Shown here one piece after another: positions 49,714 through 60,152 of a stretch of DNA of 64,000 nt. Made by a program: the position numbers and the translations under genes. The notes beneath the pieces were generated by a model. The model saw only the letters and a program-made list of their open reading frames with translations. It did no database searches and was not told the DNA's origin. Position 1 is the first letter of the stretch. Each line of letters begins with the position of its first letter. Source of the stretch: Roseicyclus sediminis (GTDB taxonomy: Bacteria > Pseudomonadota > Alphaproteobacteria > Rhodobacterales > Rhodobacteraceae); NCBI RefSeq assembly GCF_025515305.1, contig NZ_JAOPHT010000016.1, positions 1 through 64,000 on the forward strand. The letters are read 5' to 3'.

Positions 49714-51093
49714 TCAGCCCGCCGCCCGAAGCGCCTCGCGGCTTTTCTGCAGCTCCTCGGCGACGAGGAACGCCAGTTCCAGCGACTGCGAGGCGTTGAG
49801 GCGCGGATCGCATGCCGTGTGATAGCGCGAGGACAGGTCCTCGTCCGTCAAGGCCCGCATGCCGCCGGTGCATTCCGTCACGTCCTTGCCGGTCATCTCG
49901 AAATGCACGCCGCCCGGCACCGTGCCTTCGGCGCGGTGGATCGCGAAGAACTCCTGCACCTCGCGCAGGATCGCGTCGAAGGGCCGGGTCTTGTAGCCGG
50001 TGGAGGACTTGATGACGTTGCCGTGCATCGGGTCACAGGACCAGAGCACCTTGGCTCCTTCGGCCTCGACCGTGCGGATGAGGCGCGGCAGGTTGTCACC
50101 GACCTTGCCGGCGCCGAAGCGCGCGATGAGAGTCAGGCGTCCTGCCTCGTTCTCGGGGTTGAGCTTGGCCATCAGGACCTTGAGGTCCTCCTCGGTCGTG
50201 CTCGGACCGCACTTGAGCCCGATCGGGTTCAGCACACCGCGGCAGAACTCCACGTGCGCGCCGTCGGGCTGGCGGGTGCGGTCGCCGATCCAGATCATGT
50301 GCCCCGATCCGGCCAGCCACTTGCCCGAGGTCGAGTCGAGCCGGCAGAGCGCCTCCTCGTATTCCAGCAGCAGCGCCTCGTGCGAGGTGTAGAAGTCGAC
50401 GGTCGACAACTCGTGGTTGGTCTCGCTCGTCAGGCCGGCGGCGGTCATGAAGTCGAGCGCGTCCTGGATGCGGTTGGCGATGCCGCGGTAGCGCTCGGCA
50501 TCGTCATGATCGGTGAAGCCGAGCGTCCAGGAATGGACCCGGTGGATATCGGCGAAACCGCCGGTCGAGAAGGCGCGCAGCAGGTTCAGCGACGCCGCGG
50601 CCTGGGTGTAGGCCTGCAGCATCCGCGCCGGATCGGGGATGCGCGCCTCGGGCGTCGCGGCGATGTCGTTGATGATGTCGCCCTTGTAGGACGGCATCTC
50701 GATGCCGCCGATCACTTCGGTCGAGGCCGAGCGGGGCTTGGCGAACTGGCCTGCCATGCGCCCCACCTTCACCACCGGCACCTTTGCGCCGTAAGTGAGC
50801 ACCATCGCCATCTGCAGCATCACCTTGAAGGTGTCGCGGATCGTATCCGCGGAAAACTCGGCAAAGCTCTCGGCACAGTCCCCGCCCTGCAGCAGGAACG
50901 CCTCGCCCCGGCTGGCGGCGGCCAGCTCGGACTTCAGCCGCCGCGCCTCGCCCGCGAAGACGAGCGGCGGATACTTCGACAGCTGTGTCTCTGCGGAGGC
51001 CAGCGCCTCGGCGTCGGGATAATCCGGCATCTGGATGCGCGGCTTCGCGCGCCAGTCGGTCTTGCTCCAGCCTTTTACGGTCGCGGCGGTCAT
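49714..51093 (-). CDS. Class II DAHP synthase
   Basis: A 459-aa 3-deoxy-7-phosphoheptulonate synthase that starts the shikimate pathway. [40 protein letters not shown] and [20 protein letters not shown] identify the plant-like class II form. An AGGAGG-like site precedes the ATG at 51093. It is a single gene, with the GlxA regulator divergent from it after 180 bases. Confidence 0.95.
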   Translation of the reverse strand: MTAATVKGWSKTDWRAKPRIQMPDYPDAEALASAETQLSKYPPLVFAGEARRLKSELAAASRGEAFLLQGGDCAESFAEFSADTIRDTFKVMLQMAMVLTYGAKVPVVKVGRMAGQFAKPRSASTEVIGGIEMPSYKGDIINDIAATPEARIPDPARMLQAYTQAAASLNLLRAFSTGGFADIHRVHSWTLGFTDHDDAERYRGIANRIQDALDFMTAAGLTSETNHELSTVDFYTSHEALLLEYEEALCRLDSTSGKWLAGSGHMIWIGDRTRQPDGAHVEFCRGVLNPIGLKCGPSTTEEDLKVLMAKLNPENEAGRLTLIARFGAGKVGDNLPRLIRTVEAEGAKVLWSCDPMHGNVIKSSTGYKTRPFDAILREVQEFFAIHRAEGTVPGGVHFEMTGKDVTECTGGMRALTDEDLSSRYHTACDPRLNASQSLELAFLVAEELQKSREALRAAG

Positions 51094-51273
51094 GACGGCC
51101 TCCTCATGCGTCTCGGGGCCGGTCTATACGCGAGGCGCTTCGCGGGGCCAATCCCGCAATTGCGCCGCCTCGGGGATTGCCCTCGCGGGAAAATGATGTT
51201 TTCGGTTGAACCCCAGTGAAACAAGCACCGCCGCCTGCGGCAAGCGCGGACGAAGAGAGACGGACGAGGCACG

Positions 51274-52269
51274 ATGGCCGACCCCATGCGGCGAACCGAC
51301 GGCGAAAAGCCCCCCAGACGTTTCGTCTTCGTCCTGCTCGACCAGTTCACGATGCTCTGTTTCGCAAGCGCGGTGGAGGCGCTCCGGATCGCCAACCGCA
51401 TGTCGGGCCAGCAGCTCTATTCCTGGCAACTGATCGGCGAAGGCGGCGAAGTGGCCTGGTGCTCGGCGGGGATCGGGTTCAAGCTCGACGGCGACCTCGA
51501 GGAAGTGAGCCGGGACGACACCGTGCTGGTCTGCGGCGGGCTCGACGTCGCCTCGGCCACGACGAGGCGGGTCATCAGCTGGCTCCGGCGCGAGGCGCGC
51601 AAGGGCGCGATCATGGGCGGGCTTTGCACCGCGGGCTACACGCTGGCCAAGGCCGGTCTTCTCGACGGCAAGCGCGCGACGATCCACTGGGAAAACCAGG
51701 ACAGCTTTTCCGAGGAGTTCGAGGACGTCACGCTGACCAAGTCGGTCTTCGTGATCGACGGCAACAGGATCACCACGGCAGGCGGCACGGCCTCGATCGA
51801 CCTGATGCTCAAGATCATCGCCGACGAGCATGGCGAGGATCTCGCCAACCTCGTGGCCGATCAGCTTATCTATACCTCCATCCGCACCGACCAGGACACG
51901 CAGCGGCTGTCGATTCCGACACGGATCGGCGTGCGCCACCCGAAGCTGGGCCAGGTCATCCGCATGATGGAACAGAACATCGAGGACCCGATCAGCCCGG
52001 CGCAGCTGGCCAAGGAAGTGTCGATGTCGACGCGCCAGCTCGAGCGGCTGTTCCGGCGCTACCTCAACCGCAGCCCCAAGCGCTACTACATGGAGTTGCG
52101 GCTGGCGAAGGCGCGGAACCTGCTGATGCAGACCGACATGAGCGTGATCAACGTGGCGCTGGCCTGCGGCTTCGCCTCGCCCTCGCATTTCTCCAAATGC
52201 TACCGCGCCCATTACGACACGACGCCCTACCGCGAGCGCGGCAGCCATGCGGCGCGCGTGAAGGACTGA
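51274..52269 (+). CDS. GlxA/AraC-family transcriptional regulator
   Basis: A 331-aa regulator with an N-terminal DJ-1/PfpI-like domain (FVLLDQFTMLCFASAVEALR, with a Cys in IMGGLCTAGYTLAKA) and a C-terminal AraC double helix-turn-helix (EVSMSTRQLERLFRRYLNRS, then VINVALACGFASPSHFSKCY). Relatives regulate glycine betaine, carnitine or arginine catabolism. The ligand here is not evident, and no catabolic gene lies beside it. Confidence 0.92.
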   Translation: MADPMRRTDGEKPPRRFVFVLLDQFTMLCFASAVEALRIANRMSGQQLYSWQLIGEGGEVAWCSAGIGFKLDGDLEEVSRDDTVLVCGGLDVASATTRRVISWLRREARKGAIMGGLCTAGYTLAKAGLLDGKRATIHWENQDSFSEEFEDVTLTKSVFVIDGNRITTAGGTASIDLMLKIIADEHGEDLANLVADQLIYTSIRTDQDTQRLSIPTRIGVRHPKLGQVIRMMEQNIEDPISPAQLAKEVSMSTRQLERLFRRYLNRSPKRYYMELRLAKARNLLMQTDMSVINVALACGFASPSHFSKCYRAHYDTTPYRERGSHAARVKD

Positions 52270-52285
52270 GCGCGGGGCGCCCCGC

Positions 52286-52717
52286 TCAGAACAACGCGAT
52301 CAACACGTCTGGATTGCTGTTGAACGTCATGTTCAGCGCGAGCACGCCGCCCTCGGGCAACTCGTGCCACAGCACGCGAACGTAGATGTAGGACGTGCCC
52401 GACCAGTAGGCGATCAGTTCCTGTCCGAAGCCCTCCGCCATTTCGGCGCGCAGCATCACGGCGGTGTTGGCGAAATCCTCGGGATAGATGTTCCGGACCT
52501 GCATCTCGAGGCTCGACATGTCCTGAAGGCTCATCTCGTCGCCGCCTCCGAAGGCGCTGAGAAGTTCGCCGACACGCCGCTCGCTGACCAGCTGGTCGAG
52601 GGTCGCGCGCATGTCCTCGTAGCTGTCGAACAGGGGCACCTCGGCCTCCTGCGCGAGGGACGCCCCCGGCAGGAGCGATGCAAGGATCAGGGCAAGGCAG
52701 AACAGGATGGAACGCAT
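52286..52717 (-). CDS. Secreted hypothetical protein
   Basis: A 143-aa protein with a clear signal peptide (SILFCLALILASLLPGASLA, cleavage after AQ). The mature part is acidic and ends with YVRVLWHELPEGGVLALNMT. No family recognised. The start ATG 52717 follows CGAAAGGAGCC. It lies downstream of the 91-aa gene and glnE on the same strand. Confidence 0.7.
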   Translation of the reverse strand: MRSILFCLALILASLLPGASLAQEAEVPLFDSYEDMRATLDQLVSERRVGELLSAFGGGDEMSLQDMSSLEMQVRNIYPEDFANTAVMLRAEMAEGFGQELIAYWSGTSYIYVRVLWHELPEGGVLALNMTFNSNPDVLIALF

Positions 52718-52745
52718 CGGTTTCGGCTCCTTTCGGGGAACGGGG

Positions 52746-53021
52746 TCAGGTATCGCGAAGGCGCGCGTTGCGCCCGCCACGGCGGCGCGGCCCCGTGGAG
52801 GCGGTGAGGCCCTCGGCCAGCACGGCGCGCATGGGATGGTCCGGCGGGGCATCGGCATGGCGCCGAAGCAGCGCCTCGATCAGCGGCCTGTGATCGGCGG
52901 CCTCCACGCTCAGGGCCCAGTCGACGAAGATCGAGCGGCATTCCTCGGGCGTGATGCCCTCGATGCGGAAGGATTCGCGGATCAGGCCCTTTGGATCGTT
53001 CGGGTCGCGGGGGTCAGGCAT
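52746..53021 (-). CDS. Conserved hypothetical protein after glnE
   Basis: A 91-aa soluble protein with the segment ESFRIEGITPEECRSIFVDW and a basic C-terminus. It overlaps the glnE stop by eight bases, so it is translated with glnE. A similar small gene often follows glnE in this family. No function can be given; the position suggests nitrogen regulation or nothing more than convenience. Confidence 0.75.
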   Translation of the reverse strand: MPDPRDPNDPKGLIRESFRIEGITPEECRSIFVDWALSVEAADHRPLIEALLRRHADAPPDHPMRAVLAEGLTASTGPRRRGGRNARLRDT

Positions 53022-55830
53022 CTCTGTGCTCCGGGTTCGCCGCCGGTGGCGGCAGCATGGAATCGATGATCTCGGCCGAGGCCGCCCGGGCGGCGTCGAG
53101 TTGCGCGGCAAGATCGTCGGCATCGCGCGCGCCGGCGCGTTCGGCCAGAAAGGCGCGCCCGCCCACGCCGACCTCGTCGGCATCGAGCGCGCCGTCGGCC
53201 AGAAGCCGCCCCGACTGGTTCACCGCGGAAAACAGCGCATGCGCCGCGGCGAGCCGCCCGGCCGCTTCGGCATCGAGCCAGCCACAGGCAAGCGCCGCCT
53301 CGATCTGCGCGGCGGGACGCCGCTCGGGAGCCCCGGCGATCAGCGCGCCGGCTTGCGACAGAAGCTCGATATCCTGCATGCCCCCCGGTCCCTCCTTCAC
53401 CGCCCATGTCGCCCCGCCGCGCCCCGCAGCGGCCAGCCGCGCGCGCATCTCGGCGGCGTCGGCCACGATCCGGTCGCGCTCGGGCACCGCCTCGATCACC
53501 TCGCGGCGGATCGTCTCGATATCCTGCGCCAGATCGGACGCCCCCGCCAGCACCCGCGCGCGCGTCAGCGCCATGTGCTCCCAGGTCCATGCCTCCTCGC
53601 GCTGATACCGGTCGAAGGACGAGAGCGCGGTCGCGACCGGCCCCTGCCGCCCCGAGGGTCTGAGCCGCATGTCCACGTCGTAGAGCTTGCCCGCCGCGGT
53701 CGGCGCAGACAGCGCGGTGACAAGCGCTTTCGTGGCCTTGGCGAACCATCCGCGCGGATCGAGCGGGCGGCGGCCTTCGGTCATATCCACGCCACCCGCG
53801 TCGTAGATGACGATGAGGTCGAGATCGGAGGCCGCGGTCATCTGCCCCGCCCCGAGACTGCCCATGCCAAGCACAGCGCCGCCGCGCCCCGGTGCCGGGC
53901 CATGACGCGCCGCGATCTCGCGGCAGACCTTCGGCCAGAGCGCGGACACCACGGCATCGGCGAGGTCGGTGTAATGCGCACCCGCCACTTCCGGGGAGAT
54001 GAGCCCGCGCAACTGATGCACCCCGATCCGGAAGTGCCATTCGTGCTGCCAGCGGCGCGCGGTGTCGAGAAGATGCTCGTAGTCCTGCCCGCCAAGCGCC
54101 CGTTCAAGCTCTGCCTCCAGCGCCGCGCGGCCGGGCCAAGGCGCAAAGAACCGCCCGTCGAGCACCGCGTCGAGCACGGCGGAATGCCGCGAGAGATACC
54201 GCGAAAGGCGCGGCGCCGTGGCGCAGATGTCCACGATCAGGTCCACCAGCGGCGGGTTCGCCTCGAACAACGAGAAAAGCTGCACGCCCGCCGGAAGACC
54301 GCGCAGGAACCCGTCGAAGTTCTGGAGCGCCTCGACCGGCTTCGCGGCCTTGTCGAAACGGGCGAGGAACCCCGGCTTCAGCCGCTCGAAAATGGCCTGC
54401 CCGCGCTCGGACCGCAGCGCCGGGTAGCCGGGCCAGCGCGCGACGATCGCCGCCGCCTCCTCGTCGATTTCGGGGGCACGCGTCTCGCGCTCCAGCGGCG
54501 CGAAGAAGGCGCCTGTCAGGGCCTCCACCCGCTCGATCCGCTCGGACAGGCGCTTGCGGAAGGCGGCCGTATCCCCCTCGCCGCAGAACCGGGCCAGTCG
54601 GTCGAACCCCTCGGGCGATTTCGGCAGGACATGGGTCTGCGCGTCATCGACCATCTGCAGCCGATGCTCCACCTCACGGTGATGGGCATAAAGCTCGGCC
54701 AGTTCGCCGGCCGCCTCGCGCGTGATCCAGTCGGCCCGCGCCAGCGCGGCCAGCGCCTTCACCGTCCGCCGCTGACGCAAAGACGGGTCGCGCCCGCCCG
54801 CCACCAGCTGCCGCGTCTGGGCGAAGAACTCGATCTCGCGGATGCCGCCCGCGCCGAGCTTGATGTTGTGCCCCTCCAGCGGAATGGACCCGCCCGACCG
54901 GACGAGGCCCTTGTGCTCGCGGATGCGTCGGCGCATGTCCATCGTGTCCTGCACCATCGCGAAGTCGAGATGCCGCCGCCAGACGAAGGGGGTCAGCGTC
55001 TCGAGAAACCGCTCGCCCGCCGCGATGTCGCCCGCCGCCGCCCTTGCCTTGATGTAGGCCGACCGCTCCCACGACCGCCCCTCGGCCTCGTAATACCGCT
55101 CGGCCGCGTTCATCGAGATGCAGACCGGCGTCACGCTCGCGTCCGGCCTGAGCCTCAGGTCCGTGCGGAAGACGTAGCCTTCGGCCCCCGCCTCGCTGAG
55201 CGTCGCGGCCATGCGCCGGGTCGCGCGGATGAACCCCGCGCGCGCCTCCATCTCGTCGCCCCCGTCGAAGCGCGTCTCGTCGAAAAGGCAGATGAGGTCG
55301 ATGTCGGAGGAGTAGTTGAGCTCCCCCGCGCCCATCTTTCCCATGGCGAGCACGACCATCCCGGCCCCGTCGCGGAACGCGTCCTCCTCGGTCTGGCCTG
55401 GGATGCGCCCGCGCCGCGCCTCCTGGGCGACATGGTGGGCGAGCGCGGCCGCAACGCAGGCATCGGCGAAGTCCGTCCAGGCCTGCGTGACGGCATGAAG
55501 CGCCCAGACCCCGCCTAGATCGGCCAGCGCCACCAGAAGCGCGGCGCGCCGCTTCAGCTGCCGGAGGCCGCTGTTCAGCTCGGCGGAAGAGAAATCGCCG
55601 GTCGCGCGGACGAGATCGGCCATCGTGTTCTCGGGCGGCTCGTCCAGCGCGTGGGACAGCCAGTGCCCCTCGCGTGCCATCAGCCCCGCCAGATAGGGCG
55701 AGCACCCCGCCGTCCCCTCGATCAGCGGGCGCAACTCGGGGGGCAGGTCGTGAAAATGGGCCAGCGCCTCGGTCCCCCGCTCGGGCACGAAGGGGATCGG
55801 ATGGCGGGTGACGCGGGAGGCGAAGCTCAT
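53014..55830 (-). CDS. glnE: Glutamine synthetase adenylyltransferase / adenylyl-removing enzyme
   Basis: A 938-aa bifunctional enzyme that adds and removes AMP on glutamine synthetase according to nitrogen status. Both nucleotidyltransferase domains have their acidic pairs: SSDIDLICLFD in the N-terminal half and AASDLDLIVIYD in the C-terminal half. The linker helices and the C-terminal GGMQDIELLSQAGALIAG segment are intact. The start at 55830 (MSFASRVTR) overlaps the NTF2-like gene stop by four bases. Confidence 0.94.
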   Translation of the reverse strand: MSFASRVTRHPIPFVPERGTEALAHFHDLPPELRPLIEGTAGCSPYLAGLMAREGHWLSHALDEPPENTMADLVRATGDFSSAELNSGLRQLKRRAALLVALADLGGVWALHAVTQAWTDFADACVAAALAHHVAQEARRGRIPGQTEEDAFRDGAGMVVLAMGKMGAGELNYSSDIDLICLFDETRFDGGDEMEARAGFIRATRRMAATLSEAGAEGYVFRTDLRLRPDASVTPVCISMNAAERYYEAEGRSWERSAYIKARAAAGDIAAGERFLETLTPFVWRRHLDFAMVQDTMDMRRRIREHKGLVRSGGSIPLEGHNIKLGAGGIREIEFFAQTRQLVAGGRDPSLRQRRTVKALAALARADWITREAAGELAELYAHHREVEHRLQMVDDAQTHVLPKSPEGFDRLARFCGEGDTAAFRKRLSERIERVEALTGAFFAPLERETRAPEIDEEAAAIVARWPGYPALRSERGQAIFERLKPGFLARFDKAAKPVEALQNFDGFLRGLPAGVQLFSLFEANPPLVDLIVDICATAPRLSRYLSRHSAVLDAVLDGRFFAPWPGRAALEAELERALGGQDYEHLLDTARRWQHEWHFRIGVHQLRGLISPEVAGAHYTDLADAVVSALWPKVCREIAARHGPAPGRGGAVLGMGSLGAGQMTAASDLDLIVIYDAGGVDMTEGRRPLDPRGWFAKATKALVTALSAPTAAGKLYDVDMRLRPSGRQGPVATALSSFDRYQREEAWTWEHMALTRARVLAGASDLAQDIETIRREVIEAVPERDRIVADAAEMRARLAAAGRGGATWAVKEGPGGMQDIELLSQAGALIAGAPERRPAAQIEAALACGWLDAEAAGRLAAAHALFSAVNQSGRLLADGALDADEVGVGGRAFLAERAGARDADDLAAQLDAARAASAEIIDSMLPPPAANPEHRDA

Positions 55831-56201
55831 GGCACCCCCGCCCCGGTCAGCGGCGTGTCCTGGCTGAAGATATTCAGCCACGTGCCGCCCTGGCATTGCC
55901 AGATGGAACTGACGAGCATCGCCTCCGGCTCCGCGCCTGCCGTGCGGGTGTAATCGGCGCGATAGGCGTAGAGGACGTAGTCGGGACCCATCGGGCGAAG
56001 ATGCTCCTCGGTGATGGCGTAGGAGGCGACGGTGGGCCCATGGGCCAGCTGGCCGGCATGGGCCGCGGGCCCCGCAAAACCGTCGGGATAGACACCGAGA
56101 AAGTCATCGGCCAGCAGCCGCGCATCGGCGGCGGCGTCGCCGGTTCTCAGCGCCTCCCACACCGCGCGTTCCGCCGCGCGGATCGTGCCGGCCTCGTCCA
56201 T
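55827..56201 (-). CDS. NTF2-like (SnoaL/DUF4440-type) protein
   Basis: A 124-aa cone-fold protein: AERAVWEALRTGDAAADARL, then FLGVYPDGFAG, then YVLYAYRADYTRTAGAEPEA and VSSIWQCQGGTWLNIFSQDT match the DUF4440/NTF2-like group. It may bind or convert a small hydrophobic molecule. It overlaps the glnE start by four bases and is probably in its operon. Divergent from the YbaK-like gene by 88 bases. Confidence 0.82.
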   Translation of the reverse strand: MDEAGTIRAAERAVWEALRTGDAAADARLLADDFLGVYPDGFAGPAAHAGQLAHGPTVASYAITEEHLRPMGPDYVLYAYRADYTRTAGAEPEAMLVSSIWQCQGGTWLNIFSQDTPLTGAGVP

Positions 56202-56289
56202 GCTGTCGCGACGCTCCCCGCCTTGTGTCTCGCTGCGAACCTTGCAAGTCTCGCGCGCCGGGAACAAGGGGGCCAGGGGAGAGGCAGGC

Positions 56290-56760
56290 ATGTCGAAGAG
56301 CGTGAAGCGCGTGGCGCGCGTGCTGGAAGAGGCCGGGATCGGCGCGGAAATCGTCGAGATGCCCGACAGCACCCGCACCGCCGAGGAGGCGGCGGCGGCG
56401 GTCGGATGTGCGCTCGACCAGATCGCGAAAAGCATCATCTTCCGCGCCGAAGCCCATGGAACTGCGGTGCTTTTCGTCACGGCGGGCGGAAACCGGGTGG
56501 ATGCGGAGAAGGCCAGCGCGCTTGCCGGGGAACCGCTCGGCAAGGCGGATGCGGGCTTGATCCGGGCGCAGACGGGCTTCGTGATCGGCGGCGTCGCCCC
56601 GGTGGGGCACCTCGCCCCGATCCGGGCCTGGTTCGACCCCCGGCTTCTGGATTTCGAGGTGATCTGGGCGGCAGCGGGCACGCCGCGCCATGTCTTTCCC
56701 ATCGCTCCGCCGGAGCTTCTGCGGCTGTCCGGGGCGGAGCTTGCGGAGTTCACCGTCTGA
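56290..56760 (+). CDS. YbaK/EbsC-type aminoacyl-tRNA deacylase
   Basis: A 156-aa single-domain editing protein of the YbaK/ProX group, which clears mischarged tRNA(Pro) or related species. DQIAKSIIFRAEAHGTAVLF contains the key lysine, and GFVIGGVAPVGHL is the conserved GxxPxGH motif. The ATG at 56290 has AGGCAGGC upstream. It is divergent from the NTF2-like gene and convergent with lpxB. Confidence 0.88.
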   Translation: MSKSVKRVARVLEEAGIGAEIVEMPDSTRTAEEAAAAVGCALDQIAKSIIFRAEAHGTAVLFVTAGGNRVDAEKASALAGEPLGKADAGLIRAQTGFVIGGVAPVGHLAPIRAWFDPRLLDFEVIWAAAGTPRHVFPIAPPELLRLSGAELAEFTV

Positions 56761-56792
56761 GTGAACGGGTTTGCCGGCTTTTCCGGCGCCCC

Positions 56793-57968
56793 TCAGATCA
56801 CCTTCAGCACGGAACGGGCGGCCCTCAGCCCCGGCGCCTCGCCTCCGCGCCCGAGCTTCAGCATCGTCGCCGCCATGGCGTCGAGTTGCGCGACGCGCGC
56901 GCCCTCGTCCGCAAGCAGCCCCTTCAGCGCCCCGGCGATGGGACCCGGACGGCACTCGGGCCCCAGGAACTCCGGCACCGCGCGGGTGTCGGAGACGAGG
57001 TTCACCAGCGTCACGGTGTCGACCCGCAACATGGCGCCGATGATCTTCCGGCTGAGCCAGCTCATGTCATAGGCCACGACCATCGGCGTCTCGGAGGCGG
57101 CAAGCTCGAGGCTGACCGTCCCCGACGCCGCCAGCGCCACGTCGGCGGCGGCGAAGGCCGCGCGTTTCTCGGCGAGAAAATCCTCCGTCCTCCGCCCGCG
57201 TGGATCGAGGATGACCGGCTCTGCCGGCCAGCCGCGGAGTTTCTCCGGCAGCCCAACCGCCACCGTCTCGGTGGTCGGCAGGACCAGCCGCGCACCGGGA
57301 TGGGCCGCGAGAACGGGACGCAGCGCCTCGCCGAAAACAGGGGCGAGGCGATCGACCTCGGACCGACGGGAGCCCGGAAGAACGAGGATCAGCTTGTCCT
57401 CCGCCCCGATCTTGTGTGCCTCGCGGAAGGCGGCGGCCTCGGCCGCGCTCGCCACGGGTTCGGTCGTCACCGGGTGACCCACGAAATCGCAGCTCATCCC
57501 CTCGGCCTGCATGTAGGCGGGCTCGAACGGGAACAACGCCAGCACATGGTCGATGGAGCGCGCCATCTTGCGCGCGCGCTTGGGCCGCCATGCCCAGACG
57601 GTCGGCGCGACGTAGTGGATCGTCGGCATATGCGCCGCCCGCGCCTTCACGCGGCCCGCCACCCGCAACGAAAACTCGGGGCTGTCGATGGTGATGAGGG
57701 CGTCGGGCTTCAGGCGGATCACCTCCTCGGCGGTCTCGGACACACGGGCCAGAAGGCTGCGAAGCCGCGGCAGGATCTCGGTCAGGCCCATGACCGACAA
57801 TTCCTCCATCGGGAAGAGCGAGGTCAGCCCCTCGGCCTGCATCAGCGGCCCGCCGATGCCGTGAAGCTCGATCTCCTCGCCCGACACCTCGCGAAGGCCC
57901 CGGATCAGGGCCGCGCCCAGCCGGTCGCCCGATGCCTCCCCGGCGACGAGGAAAAGCCGCAGCGTCAC
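56793..57968 (-). CDS. lpxB: Lipid-A-disaccharide synthase
   Basis: A 391-aa GT-B glycosyltransferase that joins UDP-diacylglucosamine and lipid X. LFLVAGEASGDRLGAALIRG at the N-terminus, IHYVAPTVWAWRPKRARKMA and the SETPMVVAYDMSWLSRKIIG segment are standard. The start is GTG at 57968, overlapping lpxI by four bases. It ends the leftward lipid A run. Confidence 0.95.
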   Translation of the reverse strand: MTLRLFLVAGEASGDRLGAALIRGLREVSGEEIELHGIGGPLMQAEGLTSLFPMEELSVMGLTEILPRLRSLLARVSETAEEVIRLKPDALITIDSPEFSLRVAGRVKARAAHMPTIHYVAPTVWAWRPKRARKMARSIDHVLALFPFEPAYMQAEGMSCDFVGHPVTTEPVASAAEAAAFREAHKIGAEDKLILVLPGSRRSEVDRLAPVFGEALRPVLAAHPGARLVLPTTETVAVGLPEKLRGWPAEPVILDPRGRRTEDFLAEKRAAFAAADVALAASGTVSLELAASETPMVVAYDMSWLSRKIIGAMLRVDTVTLVNLVSDTRAVPEFLGPECRPGPIAGALKGLLADEGARVAQLDAMAATMLKLGRGGEAPGLRAARSVLKVI

Positions 57969-58744
57969 GGGCTCGCCCGAAGCGAAAGCCCCGTCTCCGC
58001 GCAGGCGGCAAGCACCGCCGCGCGGTCGAGGAGCAGGACAGACCCCGCGGCGATCTCGATCCCGGATAGGCCGGCATCCGCGGCCAGCCGGACCGTCTCG
58101 GGGCCGATCGCCGGCATGTCGAAACGCAGGTCCTGCCCGGGCTTCGGCCGCTTCACCAGAACACCGCCCGAGCCTTTCGCGGACGCGGCCACGAAGCGCA
58201 GCATCGCGTCGGTGCCCTGCAACGTCTCGATGCCCAGCACCTGCCCGCGCCCCGCGACCACGCCCTGTCCCACGTCGAGAGGTCCGAGCGCGTCGAGCAC
58301 CGCGCGGGCCCGCGCCACGTCGGCCTCGGGGAGCGCCCCTCCCGCCAGCACGCCCGCGTCGGCCACGAGATCGGGGCGCACTTCATGCGCGCCGAGAACG
58401 GAGAACCCCTGTTCCTCGAAAAGCGCGGCGATGTCCCGCAGAAGCGCGTCGTCGCCCTGCGCCATCGCCTTCATGAGCCGGGGCATCAGGGCCTTGGTCC
58501 GATCATCGAGCGCAGTCGGGTCGAGCCTGGGCCGCGTCATGGCGCCCGCGAAGCAGACCTCGACGACGCCCGCCGCGCGCAGATCGTCGAACAGCGTCCC
58601 GAGCCGCTCGAACCGGGCGGCGATGGCGGGCGCGCCCTTTGCCGTCACGGCGACGCCCTCGAAGGCCACGACCGCCGATCCCGCGCCCTCGAGCAGAAGG
58701 CCCGGCAGCGCCCCCGTCCCCGCGATGACCGCCCGCAGCGCCAC
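57965..58744 (-). CDS. lpxI: UDP-2,3-diacylglucosamine hydrolase, LpxI type
   Basis: A 259-aa enzyme that releases UMP to form lipid X; alphaproteobacteria use LpxI in place of LpxH. AVIAGTGALPGLLLEGA at the start, GVVEVCFAGAMTRPRLDP, and IGIETLQGTDA-like VLGIETLQGTDAMLRF plus DMPAIGPETVRLAADAGLSG match the family. The start was placed at GTG 58744, five bases after the lpxA stop; the longer frame overlaps lpxA. Confidence 0.92.
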   Translation of the reverse strand: MALRAVIAGTGALPGLLLEGAGSAVVAFEGVAVTAKGAPAIAARFERLGTLFDDLRAAGVVEVCFAGAMTRPRLDPTALDDRTKALMPRLMKAMAQGDDALLRDIAALFEEQGFSVLGAHEVRPDLVADAGVLAGGALPEADVARARAVLDALGPLDVGQGVVAGRGQVLGIETLQGTDAMLRFVAASAKGSGGVLVKRPKPGQDLRFDMPAIGPETVRLAADAGLSGIEIAAGSVLLLDRAAVLAACAETGLSLRASP

Positions 58745-58748
58745 CCGC

Positions 58749-59552
58749 TCAGCCCGGCGTGAGATAGGACCGGTCGGTATCGCCAAGCACGAAATCCACG
58801 ATCTCGCGCACGTAGGGCGACCCGCCTTCCTCGCTTTCGGCCAGGCGGCGGGCGCGGTCCTGGAAGGCCCCTTCGCCCTGCGCCAGCGCCTGGAAGGCGG
58901 CGCGCAGCGCGGTGATGTCGGCCCGGTCGACGCCGCGCCGCTTCAGCCCCACGAGGTTCAACCCGTCGAGCCCGCCGCGCGGACCCTGCACGAGGCCATA
59001 GGGGATGACGTCGTTCGTCACCATCGTGACGGCACCGATGATCGCGCCGCGTCCGATGCGGACCCACTGGTGGACGCCCGACAGCCCGCCGACGATCACG
59101 TCGTCGTCGATCACGCAATGCCCCGCGATGGAGGCATTGTTGACGAGGATCACGCGGTTGCCGATGCGCACGTCATGGGCCACGTGGGCGCCCGCCATGA
59201 AGAGGCCGTCATCGCCCACCCGCGTGACGCCGCCGCCGCCCGCGGTGCCGGTGTTCATCGTCACGCCCTCGCGGATGCGGTTCCGGGCGCCGACAATCAG
59301 GCGCGTCTTCTCGCCCGCGTATTTCAAATCCTGCGGCACGTCGCCGATATTGGCGAAGGGAAAGATCACCGTGCCTTCGCCGATCTCCGTCCAGCCGGTG
59401 ACGACGGCATGCGACTTCAGCACCACGCCGCGCGCCAGCGTCACGTCCTCGCCGACGACGCAGAAGGGCCCGACGCGGCAGTCGGGGCCGATCACCGCCC
59501 CGTCTTCCACGACGGCGGACGGGTGGATGTTCGCCGAGGCGTCGATGCTCAT
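58749..59552 (-). CDS. lpxA: UDP-N-acetylglucosamine acyltransferase
   Basis: A 267-aa left-handed beta-helix trimer that acylates UDP-GlcNAc, the first lipid A step. [40 protein letters not shown] and [20 protein letters not shown] (with the catalytic histidine) are present. The start at 59552 ([11 protein letters not shown]) overlaps fabZ by four bases. Confidence 0.95.
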   Translation of the reverse strand: MSIDASANIHPSAVVEDGAVIGPDCRVGPFCVVGEDVTLARGVVLKSHAVVTGWTEIGEGTVIFPFANIGDVPQDLKYAGEKTRLIVGARNRIREGVTMNTGTAGGGGVTRVGDDGLFMAGAHVAHDVRIGNRVILVNNASIAGHCVIDDDVIVGGLSGVHQWVRIGRGAIIGAVTMVTNDVIPYGLVQGPRGGLDGLNLVGLKRRGVDRADITALRAAFQALAQGEGAFQDRARRLAESEEGGSPYVREIVDFVLGDTDRSYLTPG

Positions 59553-60046
59553 GCGTCGGCCCCGGGCGCTGCCTCGGCGGGCATGTCCATCATCGCGGTG
59601 AACTCGCATTCGGCGGCGAGTTCGCCCTCGACCGTCGCGCGCGCGTCGAATTTCCAGACCTTGCCGCCGGGTTTGCCGCGCGTGACGGTGATCGCGAGTT
59701 CAAGCACGTCGCCGGGCCCGACTTTGCGGCGGAACTTCGCCTTGTCGATGCCCATGAAATAGACCAGCAGATCGCGGTCCGCGTAGTTCGACGAGACGCC
59801 CACCATGACCGCGGCCGTCTGTGCCATCGCCTCGATGATCGTGACGCCCGGCATGATCGGCATGCCGGGGAAATGGCCCTGGAAATGCGGCTCGTTGTAG
59901 GTGACGTTCTTGATGCCCACGGCCGAGGTGAAAGGCACGATGTCCCGCACCTTGTCGATCATCAGGAACGGATAGCGATGCGGCAGAAGCCGCTGGATCA
60001 TCTGGATATCGGCGCTTTCAGGGATGCTATCGGCGTCGAGGCTCAT
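59549..60046 (-). CDS. fabZ: 3-hydroxyacyl-ACP dehydratase
   Basis: A 165-aa hot-dog-fold enzyme of fatty acid elongation. [15 protein letters not shown], the [20 protein letters not shown] helix with the catalytic His and Glu, and [19 protein letters not shown] identify it. Its product chains compete with lpxA for the same hydroxyacyl-ACP, hence the common pairing. ATG 60046 chosen; the leader beyond it lacks similarity. Confidence 0.95.
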   Translation of the reverse strand: MSLDADSIPESADIQMIQRLLPHRYPFLMIDKVRDIVPFTSAVGIKNVTYNEPHFQGHFPGMPIMPGVTIIEAMAQTAAVMVGVSSNYADRDLLVYFMGIDKAKFRRKVGPGDVLELAITVTRGKPGGKVWKFDARATVEGELAAECEFTAMMDMPAEAAPGADA

Positions 60047-60152
60047 GGGCGCGCTCACTTCTCTGCTCGGTGGTCGGCGTCGTCCGGGCGTGCGCCCGGG
60101 GCTTTGGCGGGGCTTACCAACAACACCTGCCAGCGGCAAGGCAGGGCACGGA

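Noticed and set aside
55896-59762. A 1288-aa plus-strand open frame
   Set aside because: It is antisense to lpxB, lpxI and lpxA and also crosses the YbaK-like gene in the wrong frame.
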